Source: an uncultured Saprospiraceae bacterium (GTDB lineage Bacteria; Bacteroidota; Bacteroidia; Chitinophagales; Saprospiraceae). Taken from it: DNA of 64,000 nt. Below are positions 47,615 through 55,224 of the stretch, one piece after another (the first letter of the stretch is position 1; each line of letters opens with the position of its first letter). Below the pieces are notes generated by a model, which worked only from the letters and a program-made list of their open reading frames with translations, was not told the DNA's origin and ran no database searches. Both the position numbers and the translations under genes were made by a program. The stretch lies in NCBI GenBank assembly GCA_937980645.1, contig CALJPQ010000011.1, positions 182,678 to 246,677 on the forward strand, given 5' to 3'.

Positions 47615-48358
47615 TTATTTTTTCATGAACAGGGCCGCCAGAATGCCCGCTGCTACGGCAGCGTTGAGCGACTCGGCGCGGCTGCCTGGGGCGCGCGGTA
47701 TGGTGAGGCGATGCGTGAGGTGTTGGGCGGTTTCGGGGCGGATGCCTTCGCTCTCGCTGCCTACGACGAGCAGGGCTTCGGCAGGTAGCGAACTATGGAA
47801 AACGTCATCGCCATCGAGCACGGCACCGGCCACCGCACGCTGGCCCCACAGGGGGAGCAGCTCGGCAAAAGAAATTTCGGCCACTGGTATACGCAAAATG
47901 GCGCCCATGCTGGCCTGCACGACTTTGGGGCTGAAAGCGTCGGCGCAATCGGGCGAGCAATAGACGGCGCCGAAGCCAAACCAATCGGCCACGCGCAGGA
48001 TAGTGCCCAGATTACCCGGGTCTCGGATGCCGTCCAGATAAAACGCCAGGCCTCGCGTTGGCGGCTGAAAGGCCGGTATTTCGGCCACGGCCAGCACACC
48101 AGGTGGGGTGGTCAGGGAGGAAATTCTGCGCAGATCGCCCTCCGAAATCGGTTGGAACAGCGCCCCGGCGCGCTCCACCAAAGCCACGTGTGCTTCAGCC
48201 CAGGCGACGGTGCCGTACACGGCCTGCACTCGAATGCGCTGCTGACTTAACAGCTCCCCCACCAACTTTGCGCCTTCGAGCGCAAACATGCGGTACTTTT
48301 GCCGGTACTTTTTGACCTGAAGGGCGGTCAGCATTTTCAGCTGTTGCGCAGAAAGCAT
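47615..48358 (-). CDS. TrmH/SpoU-family RNA methyltransferase
   Basis: 247 residues. An N-terminal substrate-binding domain (KYRQKYRMFALEGAKLVGEL) precedes a SPOUT domain with its three motifs: YLDGIRDPGNLGTILRVADW (motif 1), LLVVGSESEGIRPE (motif 2) and IPRAPGSRAESLNAAVAAGI (motif 3), which form the SAM-binding knot. It probably 2'-O-methylates a ribose in rRNA or tRNA; the exact site is not readable. The gap to uvrA downstream is 219 bp, and it is divergent from tamL. Confidence 0.9.
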   Translation of the reverse strand: MLSAQQLKMLTALQVKKYRQKYRMFALEGAKLVGELLSQQRIRVQAVYGTVAWAEAHVALVERAGALFQPISEGDLRRISSLTTPPGVLAVAEIPAFQPPTRGLAFYLDGIRDPGNLGTILRVADWFGFGAVYCSPDCADAFSPKVVQASMGAILRIPVAEISFAELLPLWGQRAVAGAVLDGDDVFHSSLPAEALLVVGSESEGIRPETAQHLTHRLTIPRAPGSRAESLNAAVAAGILAALFMKK

Positions 48359-48546
48359 GGTCTTCTCGTTTGAGTGGTCTCACCACGAAGGCACGAAGTT
48401 CGTTAGGATGGCTCAAGGTTTTTTTCCTGCTAAAGGCGCCAATGTTTTTCTGAACTATTAGACTTTGAACGCTTTTCTGTGTTTCTGCCGGCAGTAGGTA
48501 TATTCACCAAAAAGAACAGCATTCACCATTTCGGCAGCAAGTTTAC

Positions 48547-50997
48547 ATGCAAACCAGCGAGCGACATTCCAGGAGGCCATTTCTTTACCCGTTTTTTTTA
48601 TGGCTAAAAACAGGTGTGTTGGTGGTGCTGCTGCTGTCGGGGTGCAGTGTGTCGCGGTATTTAGATGCAGAGGAGGCACCGCTGCTGCGCAGCTACAAGA
48701 TAGAGGTGAAAAGCCCCGAGCCGCTGCTGTTGGACGCAGAGCTGGCGCTGAAATCGGAGTTGGGCAGTTTTGTGCGACAAAAGCCCAATGAGCGCAGCCT
48801 GCTGGGCTTTGGGCCACCGGTGCGGCTGTGGTGGTATTACCGCTACCGCGACAAAGACTCGCGTTTTGCGAAGTGGGTCATGAAGCGCATTGCCGAGCCG
48901 CCGGTGTTTTACGATAAGGCGCTGACAGAGCGCACGCGCAACAATTTTCAGAACTACATGCGCCAGCGCGGCTACTTAGAGGCAACCAGCCGGTACGAAG
49001 TCAGCCTAAAGGAGCACGTGCGCCGCAAACGCAGCCGATCACCGCGCCGCTGGCAGGAAGCTTCGGTAGCTTATACCATCGAATTGGGCCCCCTGCACCG
49101 CATCGAGTCGGTGGCCTTTGCCAGCCCGGACTCGCAGGTCAATCATATCCTGCAACGAACTGCCGGCGGCTCGCTGCTCAAGCGCGGCGGCGCCCTGGAC
49201 CGCAGCATCTTCGAGGCGGAGAAAGGACGCATCACCTATGCGCTCAAAAACCGCGGCTATGCCTTCTTCCAGCCGGCATTTATCGAGTTTGTGGGCGACA
49301 GCTCGGGCACGCGCACGCGCGTAACCGTGGAGGTGGACCCACCCGACGACGCTGCCACCCACCAGGTTTACCGCATCGGGAAGGTGGAGGTCTTCTTAGA
49401 CTTCGTACCCGACCTGGTGGGTACCGGGCGCGACACTACGCTGGAAAACATCTACTTCACCACCTCGTCCACCAGCTTCGCCGTCAAGCCCGAGCGCCTG
49501 CTGTCCGTCATTGCCTTCCGGCCCGACTCGCTGTACCGGCAAGAGGACCTCGACTTGACGTCTCGAAATCTGAACACCCTGGGCGTCTTCCAGTTTGTAA
49601 CCATCCGAACACCCGCTGACTCCGTAGCGCCCGGACGCATCAACGTTACCATAGCCCTCTCGCTCAACAAACGGCTGAGCACCAGCGCCGGCCTTGAGTT
49701 CAACTCCTCCACCAACTCGGGCAGTGAAATCAGCGGGCGCCTCTTCGGCATATCGGCATACCTGTCGGCCAACCACCGCAACCTGCTCAAAGGCGCCGAA
49801 AACCTGCTCACCGACCTGTCGTACAGCACCGAGCTGGACTGGTCGGCCCCGCGCAGCAACCTGTTCTTCTCGCAGGAGCTGAAATTCCAAAACGAAGTGC
49901 TCTTCCCGCGCTACTTCGACTATTCGGGTATCTGGCATTTAGGCAACCGCCTGCGCATCGTGCCCAACCGCTTCTACGAGCGCCTCCGCCGGGATGCCCG
50001 CGTACGCTTAGCCTTGAACTACAACTTCCTGGACCTACGCGGATTCTACACTTATGACCTGTTCAATACTGCCTGGGGCTACACCCTGCGCACCGGCCCC
50101 GAGCATCAGTTTGTGTTCGACAACTTGGGAGTTGACGTACTCCGCCCTACACTCAGACCGCGCTTCGACAGCATCTTCGGACAAAACGAATTCCTGCGCC
50201 GCAGCTTCGGCGACCAGCTGTTCACCGGCTTCGTGATGCGCTCGCTGACCTATCTCTACACCGGACGCCCAAATGTGTTCGGAGAGCGGTGGTTCTTCCG
50301 AATGAGCACCGAACTCTCGGGCTTTGAAGAACACGTGCTCAACCAGCTGTGGTCAGCGGCCTTTGGCCGCCAAGAATGGAGCATCGCGGGGCTGGAGTTT
50401 TCCAAGTTCCTGCGCTTAGATGTAACGGGAACCTACACGCGCGATTTCAATGAAGACCTCACGGGCGCCCTGCGCCTGGGTGCAGGGGTGGCCTTGCCCT
50501 TTGGCAATACGCGCGATGTGCCCTTTGTGAAGCAGTTCTTCGTCGGTGGGCCGGCCAGCCTGCGGGCCTGGCGCATCCGCGAAATCGGGCCAGGCAGCTA
50601 TGTGGACATAGATGAAAACTGCCAATGTGCCGCCCGTGCCGCACCGCCGTTCTTTCAGGCCGCCGATTTTCGCTTCGAGTTCAATGGCGAACTGCGCTTC
50701 CCACTCTTTTGGTGGCTCAAAGGCGCCATCTTTGTGGATGCCGGCAACATCTGGACGCTTAAGCCCGACCCGCAACGCCCCGGCGCGCAACTGCGCTGGG
50801 ACTCTTTCCGCAATATCGCCATTGGTACGGGCTTCGGCTTGCGGTTTGACTTCGACTACTTCGTTTTTCGCTTCGATTGGGGCGTCAAAGTGCGCCGCCC
50901 TTACCAGACCCCTACCGAAGGACACTGGGTGGACTGGAGCGGAGCCCGCTGGCGCGATATCAGCAACTTCAACGTGGCCATAGGCTATCCATTCTGA
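48547..50997 (+). CDS. tamL: TamA-like outer membrane lipoprotein (TamL)
   Basis: 816 residues. The N-terminus has a lipoprotein signal with a membrane stretch and lipobox LLLSGC (Cys about residue 34), the feature that sets Bacteroidota TamL apart from TamA. POTRA-like domains (about 45-370: SYKIEVKSPEPLLL, HRIESVAFASPDSQVN, YRIGKVEVFLDFVP, LSVIAFRPDSLYRQEDLDLT) are followed by a BamA/TamA 16-strand-type barrel, with the conserved FVKQFFVGGPASLRAWRIRE (the VRGF/Y-like lid-lock region) and a final FNVAIGYPF strand. It helps insert or assemble outer membrane proteins. Its usual partner TamB is not adjacent. Confidence 0.88.
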   Translation: MQTSERHSRRPFLYPFFLWLKTGVLVVLLLSGCSVSRYLDAEEAPLLRSYKIEVKSPEPLLLDAELALKSELGSFVRQKPNERSLLGFGPPVRLWWYYRYRDKDSRFAKWVMKRIAEPPVFYDKALTERTRNNFQNYMRQRGYLEATSRYEVSLKEHVRRKRSRSPRRWQEASVAYTIELGPLHRIESVAFASPDSQVNHILQRTAGGSLLKRGGALDRSIFEAEKGRITYALKNRGYAFFQPAFIEFVGDSSGTRTRVTVEVDPPDDAATHQVYRIGKVEVFLDFVPDLVGTGRDTTLENIYFTTSSTSFAVKPERLLSVIAFRPDSLYRQEDLDLTSRNLNTLGVFQFVTIRTPADSVAPGRINVTIALSLNKRLSTSAGLEFNSSTNSGSEISGRLFGISAYLSANHRNLLKGAENLLTDLSYSTELDWSAPRSNLFFSQELKFQNEVLFPRYFDYSGIWHLGNRLRIVPNRFYERLRRDARVRLALNYNFLDLRGFYTYDLFNTAWGYTLRTGPEHQFVFDNLGVDVLRPTLRPRFDSIFGQNEFLRRSFGDQLFTGFVMRSLTYLYTGRPNVFGERWFFRMSTELSGFEEHVLNQLWSAAFGRQEWSIAGLEFSKFLRLDVTGTYTRDFNEDLTGALRLGAGVALPFGNTRDVPFVKQFFVGGPASLRAWRIREIGPGSYVDIDENCQCAARAAPPFFQAADFRFEFNGELRFPLFWWLKGAIFVDAGNIWTLKPDPQRPGAQLRWDSFRNIAIGTGFGLRFDFDYFVFRFDWGVKVRRPYQTPTEGHWVDWSGARWRDISNFNVAIGYPF

Positions 50998-51044
50998 ACG
51001 TTCATCAGAACACCGATAAGACCTGTCTGCGAAGAGGAGAGTGC

Positions 51045-51719
51045 TCAGCCAGGCATTGTCCACGTCTCTGGAAGGGGGGCTTCAAGGGTAAGAGCCTGCC
51101 CGCTAACGGGATGCTGCACCTGCAAATGCAGCGCGTGCAGGCGAATAGCATGCGGGCGCCAGGGCGGCCCGCCGTAGCGCTCGTCGCCGATGATGGGGCA
51201 GCCGATGAAAGCCAGTTGTGCGCGTAGTTGGTGAAAGCGCCCGGTTTGTGGCACCAGCTCGACCACCGACTGACCGCCGCGCCGCTCCAACAGCCGATAA
51301 TGACAGACGGCAGGCTGGCTACCCTCGAAAGGCTCCTGGCTCACTACGGCGCCGCGCCCGTCGGCGCTGCGGCCGAGGTGATGCGTCAGAGTGCCCGCCT
51401 CCGCCGGCAGAGCGCCCGCCACCTCGGCTACGTACACCTTCATCACCGTGCGGGCCTCGAACTGCGCCATCAGGTGCTGAAGGGTTGCCTTGTTTTTGGC
51501 CAGGAGCAGTACACCGCTGCTGGCCCTGTCTAAGCGGTGCACGGCCCGCAAGTACGGCCGCTGGCGTCGGGTGGTCTGGTGCAGATATTCGAGTGCCCAG
51601 GTTTCTGCGGAGGGGTGGGCGGCCCGGCCACTCTCGGAGGAAAGCCCGGCGGGCTTGTTCAAGGCCAACAGGTAACGGTCTTCGTACAGAATGAGGATGT
51701 TTTCCGTGTTGCCGCTCAC
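51045..51719 (-). CDS. RluA-family pseudouridine synthase, GTG start
   Basis: 224 residues. Isomerises uridine to pseudouridine in rRNA or tRNA. YEDRYLLALNKPAGL, the catalytic-Asp motif RAVHRLDRASSGVLLLAKN and PQTGRFHQLRAQLAFIG are the RluA/TruC family marks. No S4 domain is present. The frame continues upstream with nothing conserved because it overlaps the aldehyde dehydrogenase gene on the same strand. I place the start at the GTG of 51719-51717, which shares GTGA with the dehydrogenase stop (TGA, 51718-51716). This overlap implies translational coupling. It ends 47 bp from tamL, convergently. Confidence 0.85.
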   Translation of the reverse strand: MSGNTENILILYEDRYLLALNKPAGLSSESGRAAHPSAETWALEYLHQTTRRQRPYLRAVHRLDRASSGVLLLAKNKATLQHLMAQFEARTVMKVYVAEVAGALPAEAGTLTHHLGRSADGRGAVVSQEPFEGSQPAVCHYRLLERRGGQSVVELVPQTGRFHQLRAQLAFIGCPIIGDERYGGPPWRPHAIRLHALHLQVQHPVSGQALTLEAPLPETWTMPG

Positions 51720-53158
51720 CACTCTGCCAGAGTTACGCTTTTGGTTTCGGTGAAGAAGCGCAGGGCATCCCAGCCGCCTTCGCGCCCGACGCCGGACTGC
51801 TTGACGCCGCCAAAGGGGGTGCGCAAGTCGCGCAGGAGCCAGCAGTTGATCCACACGATGCCGGCCTGCAGGTGGGTGCTCAGGGATTGAGCACGCCGGA
51901 GGTTGTTCGTCCATACGGTGGCGCTCAGGCCGTAGGGCACACCGTTGGCCAGTGCCAGCGCCTCCTCGTCGGTGTCGAAGGGTGCGATAGTAACGACAGG
52001 GCCAAAGATTTCTTCCTGATTGGTACGACACGTCAGGGGCAGGCCCTCGATGACGGCAGGGGAGAGGTAGTAGCCGCCCGCCAAACGCCCGGCTAAGGAT
52101 AGAGGCTGCCCGCCGCACAGAATGCGCCCGCCTTCTTCCTGGGCCAGTTCGAGATAGGAGCGGATTTTGTCGAAATGTCCTTTGGACACTACGGCCCCCA
52201 GCCGCGTTTGCGGGTCGGCGGGGTCGCCCACGCGCATGGCTTTGACGCGCTCCACAAAGTCGCTCCGAAAGCGCTCGTACAAGGAGCGCTCCACGTAGAT
52301 GCGCGAGCCGCACAGGCAAATCTGGCCCTGGTTGTTGAACGACGAGGCGACAGTAGTCTCCAGCATGCGCTCGTAGTCGCAATCGGCGAAGATGAGGTTA
52401 GGGTTTTTGCCGCCCAATTCGAGCGAGAGTTTTTTGAACATGGGTGCGGCAATGCGGGCGATTTCGGCGCCGGCGCGCGTGCTGCCGGTGAAAGAAATGG
52501 CCCGGACCTTTGGATGCCGCACGATGGCCTCGCCGGCCTTTGGCCCCAGCCCGTGCACAATGTTGAGCACCCCTGGCGGCAGGCCGGCTTCGTTGCAAAT
52601 CTCACCTAAGAGATAGGCCGTATAAGGGGTTATCTCAGAGGGCTTGCCCACCACGCAATTGCCAGCAGCCAACGCGGGAGCAATCTTCCAAGTGAATAGG
52701 TACAGCGGCAGATTCCACGGTGAGATGCCGCCCACCACGCCTAAAGGCTGGCGAAGGGTATAACTCAGTGCGCCGGGCATGTGGTAACTCTCCGAGGCAA
52801 AATGCAGTAGCGCCGTGGCGAAAAACTTAAAATTCAGCGCCGCTCGTGGGATATCCACCGTGCGCGCGGCGGTGATGGTTTTGCCCGAGTCGAGGCATTC
52901 GGCCTGGGCCAGACGTTCTAAGTTAGCCGTAATGCCGTCGCTGATGGCGCGCAAGATGTCGTGCCGTTTTTCCAGCGGCATAGCCGACCATTCCGGGAAG
53001 GCGGCCTCGGCGGCCTGTACGGCTGCTTCTACGTCCTCTGGGCCGGAGTCGGGCACGAGGGAGAAGACTTCGCCCGTGGCGGGAGCCACATTTTCTAAGT
53101 ATTGCCCCGAAATAGGCGGCACGTACTGGCCACCGATGTAGTTGTGTAACTGCTTCAT
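51716..53158 (-). CDS. NAD(P)-dependent aldehyde dehydrogenase
   Basis: 480 residues, typical of the family. Oxidises an aldehyde to the acid in the cytoplasm. GISPWNLPLYLFTWKIAPAL gives the cofactor fold, FTGSTRAGAEIA follows, the base Glu is in LSLELGGKNPNLIF, and the catalytic Cys is in NNQGQICLCGSRIYV. EIFGPVVTIAPF and the C-terminal PFGGVKQSGVGREGG complete the set. It resembles 2-hydroxymuconate-semialdehyde or betaine-aldehyde type enzymes, but the substrate is not readable. ATG 53158 (MKQLHNYIGG) is chosen over a frame extending to 53224, which overlaps a weak promoter-like box. Its stop codon overlaps the next gene's GTG. Confidence 0.93.
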   Translation of the reverse strand: MKQLHNYIGGQYVPPISGQYLENVAPATGEVFSLVPDSGPEDVEAAVQAAEAAFPEWSAMPLEKRHDILRAISDGITANLERLAQAECLDSGKTITAARTVDIPRAALNFKFFATALLHFASESYHMPGALSYTLRQPLGVVGGISPWNLPLYLFTWKIAPALAAGNCVVGKPSEITPYTAYLLGEICNEAGLPPGVLNIVHGLGPKAGEAIVRHPKVRAISFTGSTRAGAEIARIAAPMFKKLSLELGGKNPNLIFADCDYERMLETTVASSFNNQGQICLCGSRIYVERSLYERFRSDFVERVKAMRVGDPADPQTRLGAVVSKGHFDKIRSYLELAQEEGGRILCGGQPLSLAGRLAGGYYLSPAVIEGLPLTCRTNQEEIFGPVVTIAPFDTDEEALALANGVPYGLSATVWTNNLRRAQSLSTHLQAGIVWINCWLLRDLRTPFGGVKQSGVGREGGWDALRFFTETKSVTLAEW

Positions 53159-53176
53159 GGCGCTCGATTGAGGCAG

Positions 53177-53184
53177 CGAAGGTA
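53177..53184 (-). promoter_or_regulatory. Weak -7 box of the aldehyde dehydrogenase gene
   Basis: TACCTTCG on the minus strand, one base off TAnnTTTG, 18 nt before the ATG at 53158. Confidence 0.3.
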
Positions 53185-53379
53185 GCACGGGGCAAGGGAA
53201 TAAGGCATTCGTGAAAAAGTGCAAGCGCCGGCATCTCTTAACGGCGCGCTAACGAATTTCAAGCCGTTGTTTAAACTTGCCGCCGATTTCGAGATGAAGT
53301 TGAAATTAGCCAGTGCTGGGTACGAAAGTTGCTGAAAATTGAAACAATTCACATTCCTTTCATTCATCCACCATTTACT

Positions 53380-54936
53380 ATGAGACACCTGATTGCCCGT
53401 TGGGCAAAGAATGCCGCAGGACTTTTCCTTCTGTTTTTTGCGCTGGCTTTTAGTACGCAGGCTCAACAGAGGCCGACTGGTCTCATCTTCGACGTGCCCA
53501 GCTACCGAGGTACCCCTTACAAAGCTAAATTGACAGCGGCCAGTTACGCCTCGGTGCCCGCTACCGCCTCTCTGGAGCAATACTGCCCCACCTCCGGCGA
53601 CCAGGGCCGATATGGCACCTGCGTGGCATTTGCCGTGGCCTACCACATGCGCACTATCATGACGGCTAAGCAGCGCGGCATCACCAACAAGGCGGAGATA
53701 GACCGCTTAGTGCACTCACCTACGTGGGTGTACGAGCAAATCAAAGACGACGACGACCACGATTGCCAGAACGGCTCTAACCCCATCCTGGCCTTAGAAC
53801 TGCTCAAACTCGGCGGATGCCCAACACTCTCTGTGCTGCCCTATGCCTGTGGGGCGCCCATCAGCGACCAGGCCAAGCGCAATGCGCTGGACTTCCGACT
53901 GGACGACTACCAAATCCTCTTCCTGCCCGATGAGACCGACCCGAAGGTGAAAATCCAGACCACTAAAAAAGCCATCGCCGAAGGCTATCCGGTCATCCTG
54001 TGCTTCATCGTGCCCGAAAGCTTTTACACCGCCTCACCCGTGTGGACACCCACGGCCTCCGATGGCGGCCCCTCCGGTGCCCACGGCCGTCATGCTATGT
54101 GTGTCGTAGGCTACGACGACAACAAAAGCGGCGGCGCCTTCCGCGTCCTCAACTCCTGGGGGCCGAAATGGTGTGACAACGGCTATGTCTGGATCCGCTA
54201 CAACGACTACGCCAACTACGCCATCGGTGCCCTGCAAGCCTACCCAGCTCCCTTGCCCGAACCCGAACCGCCCAAACCTACGCCTAAGCCCGAACCCAAG
54301 CCGGAGCCTAAGCCCGAACCTCGCCCCGAACCCAAGCCCGAACCGCCCGTCGTAACCACTAAACTCTCAGGTGTCGTGGAATTCCGCCTCAACACGGGCG
54401 AAGCCATGCCGGTCAGCAAAATTCTGACGCGCAACCTCGTCATTGAGGATGACGCCCCCGCAGAGAGCTACAAGGAAGACCTCGTGGCCTACCGCATGGA
54501 CCGCGAGTATTCCAGCGGCACGCGCTTTCGTTTCTATCTGACCACCAACACCGAGAGCTATATCTATGCCTTTGCTACCGACCTCACGGGCAAAGTGAAC
54601 AAACTGCTGCCCTTTGACGATGGCATGTCGCCACACATTGGGCCGCACAGCCAGATTGCCTTCCCCTCCGAAACCAAAGTGGTGCGCTTAGACGACAACA
54701 AAGGCACCGACTACATGCTCATACTCTTCTCCTCCGAAAAACTCGACCACAACGCCATCCTCCAAAAAATGAACGGCATAAAAGGCGGCCTTTCGGCCAA
54801 AATCCGCGCGGCTCTGGGCGACAAGCTCATACCGCCCAGCCAGGTGCAGTACCGCCTCAACCAGGTGGGCTTCGACGTAGAGGGCAAGGTGCAGGGCAAG
54901 GTAGTGCCGCTCATGGTGGAGATTACGCACAACTAA
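53380..54936 (+). CDS. Secreted papain-like (C1) cysteine protease with DUF4384
   Basis: 518 residues with a signal peptide (about 1-29, ending AFSTQAQ). The C1 domain (about 55-285) has the active Cys81 in DQGRYGTCVAFAVAYH, His238 in GRHAMCVVGYDD and Asn258 in VLNSWGPKW, so the Cys/His/Asn triad is intact. A repeated acidic-basic Pro linker (PEPKPEPKP type, about 287-325) joins it to a DUF4384 domain (about 375-505: GTRFRFYLTTNTESYIYAFA, VNKLLPF). DUF4384 commonly accompanies caspase or kinase domains; here it is on a papain fold. The protein is periplasmic or extracellular, with no T9SS tail. ATG 53380 fits the signal peptide. The Roco gene lies 288 bp downstream. Confidence 0.85.
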   Translation: MRHLIARWAKNAAGLFLLFFALAFSTQAQQRPTGLIFDVPSYRGTPYKAKLTAASYASVPATASLEQYCPTSGDQGRYGTCVAFAVAYHMRTIMTAKQRGITNKAEIDRLVHSPTWVYEQIKDDDDHDCQNGSNPILALELLKLGGCPTLSVLPYACGAPISDQAKRNALDFRLDDYQILFLPDETDPKVKIQTTKKAIAEGYPVILCFIVPESFYTASPVWTPTASDGGPSGAHGRHAMCVVGYDDNKSGGAFRVLNSWGPKWCDNGYVWIRYNDYANYAIGALQAYPAPLPEPEPPKPTPKPEPKPEPKPEPRPEPKPEPPVVTTKLSGVVEFRLNTGEAMPVSKILTRNLVIEDDAPAESYKEDLVAYRMDREYSSGTRFRFYLTTNTESYIYAFATDLTGKVNKLLPFDDGMSPHIGPHSQIAFPSETKVVRLDDNKGTDYMLILFSSEKLDHNAILQKMNGIKGGLSAKIRAALGDKLIPPSQVQYRLNQVGFDVEGKVQGKVVPLMVEITHN

Positions 54937-55224
54937 AAGAAATGGACTTTCACGCAGCCGTTGGATCACTTCTGGTAATCGGACGACTGTTAAGAACAGA
55001 TGCTGCCTTAGACTGTGTCGCACTAAGGTAAAAGGATAAGCTTGCACCGAATTTTATGCAATGGTTTTGGCGCAAGATTTTGCCATAGTTTTGGCACTCA
55101 GCACATGCTGAGCAACGGCTCGAGTACATCCGGCAACCGAGGCACAGGATGTGAGCAACCAGCGCCAGCATCCTCCCTACACCAAACCGCAGCCCTCTTT
55201 GACTTTTGTAAACATCTGATTACC

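Noticed and set aside
51720..52382. Long N-terminal extension of the pseudouridine synthase frame
   Set aside because: It lies inside the aldehyde dehydrogenase gene on the same strand in another frame, has no conserved sequence, and conflicts with the clear GTGA junction.
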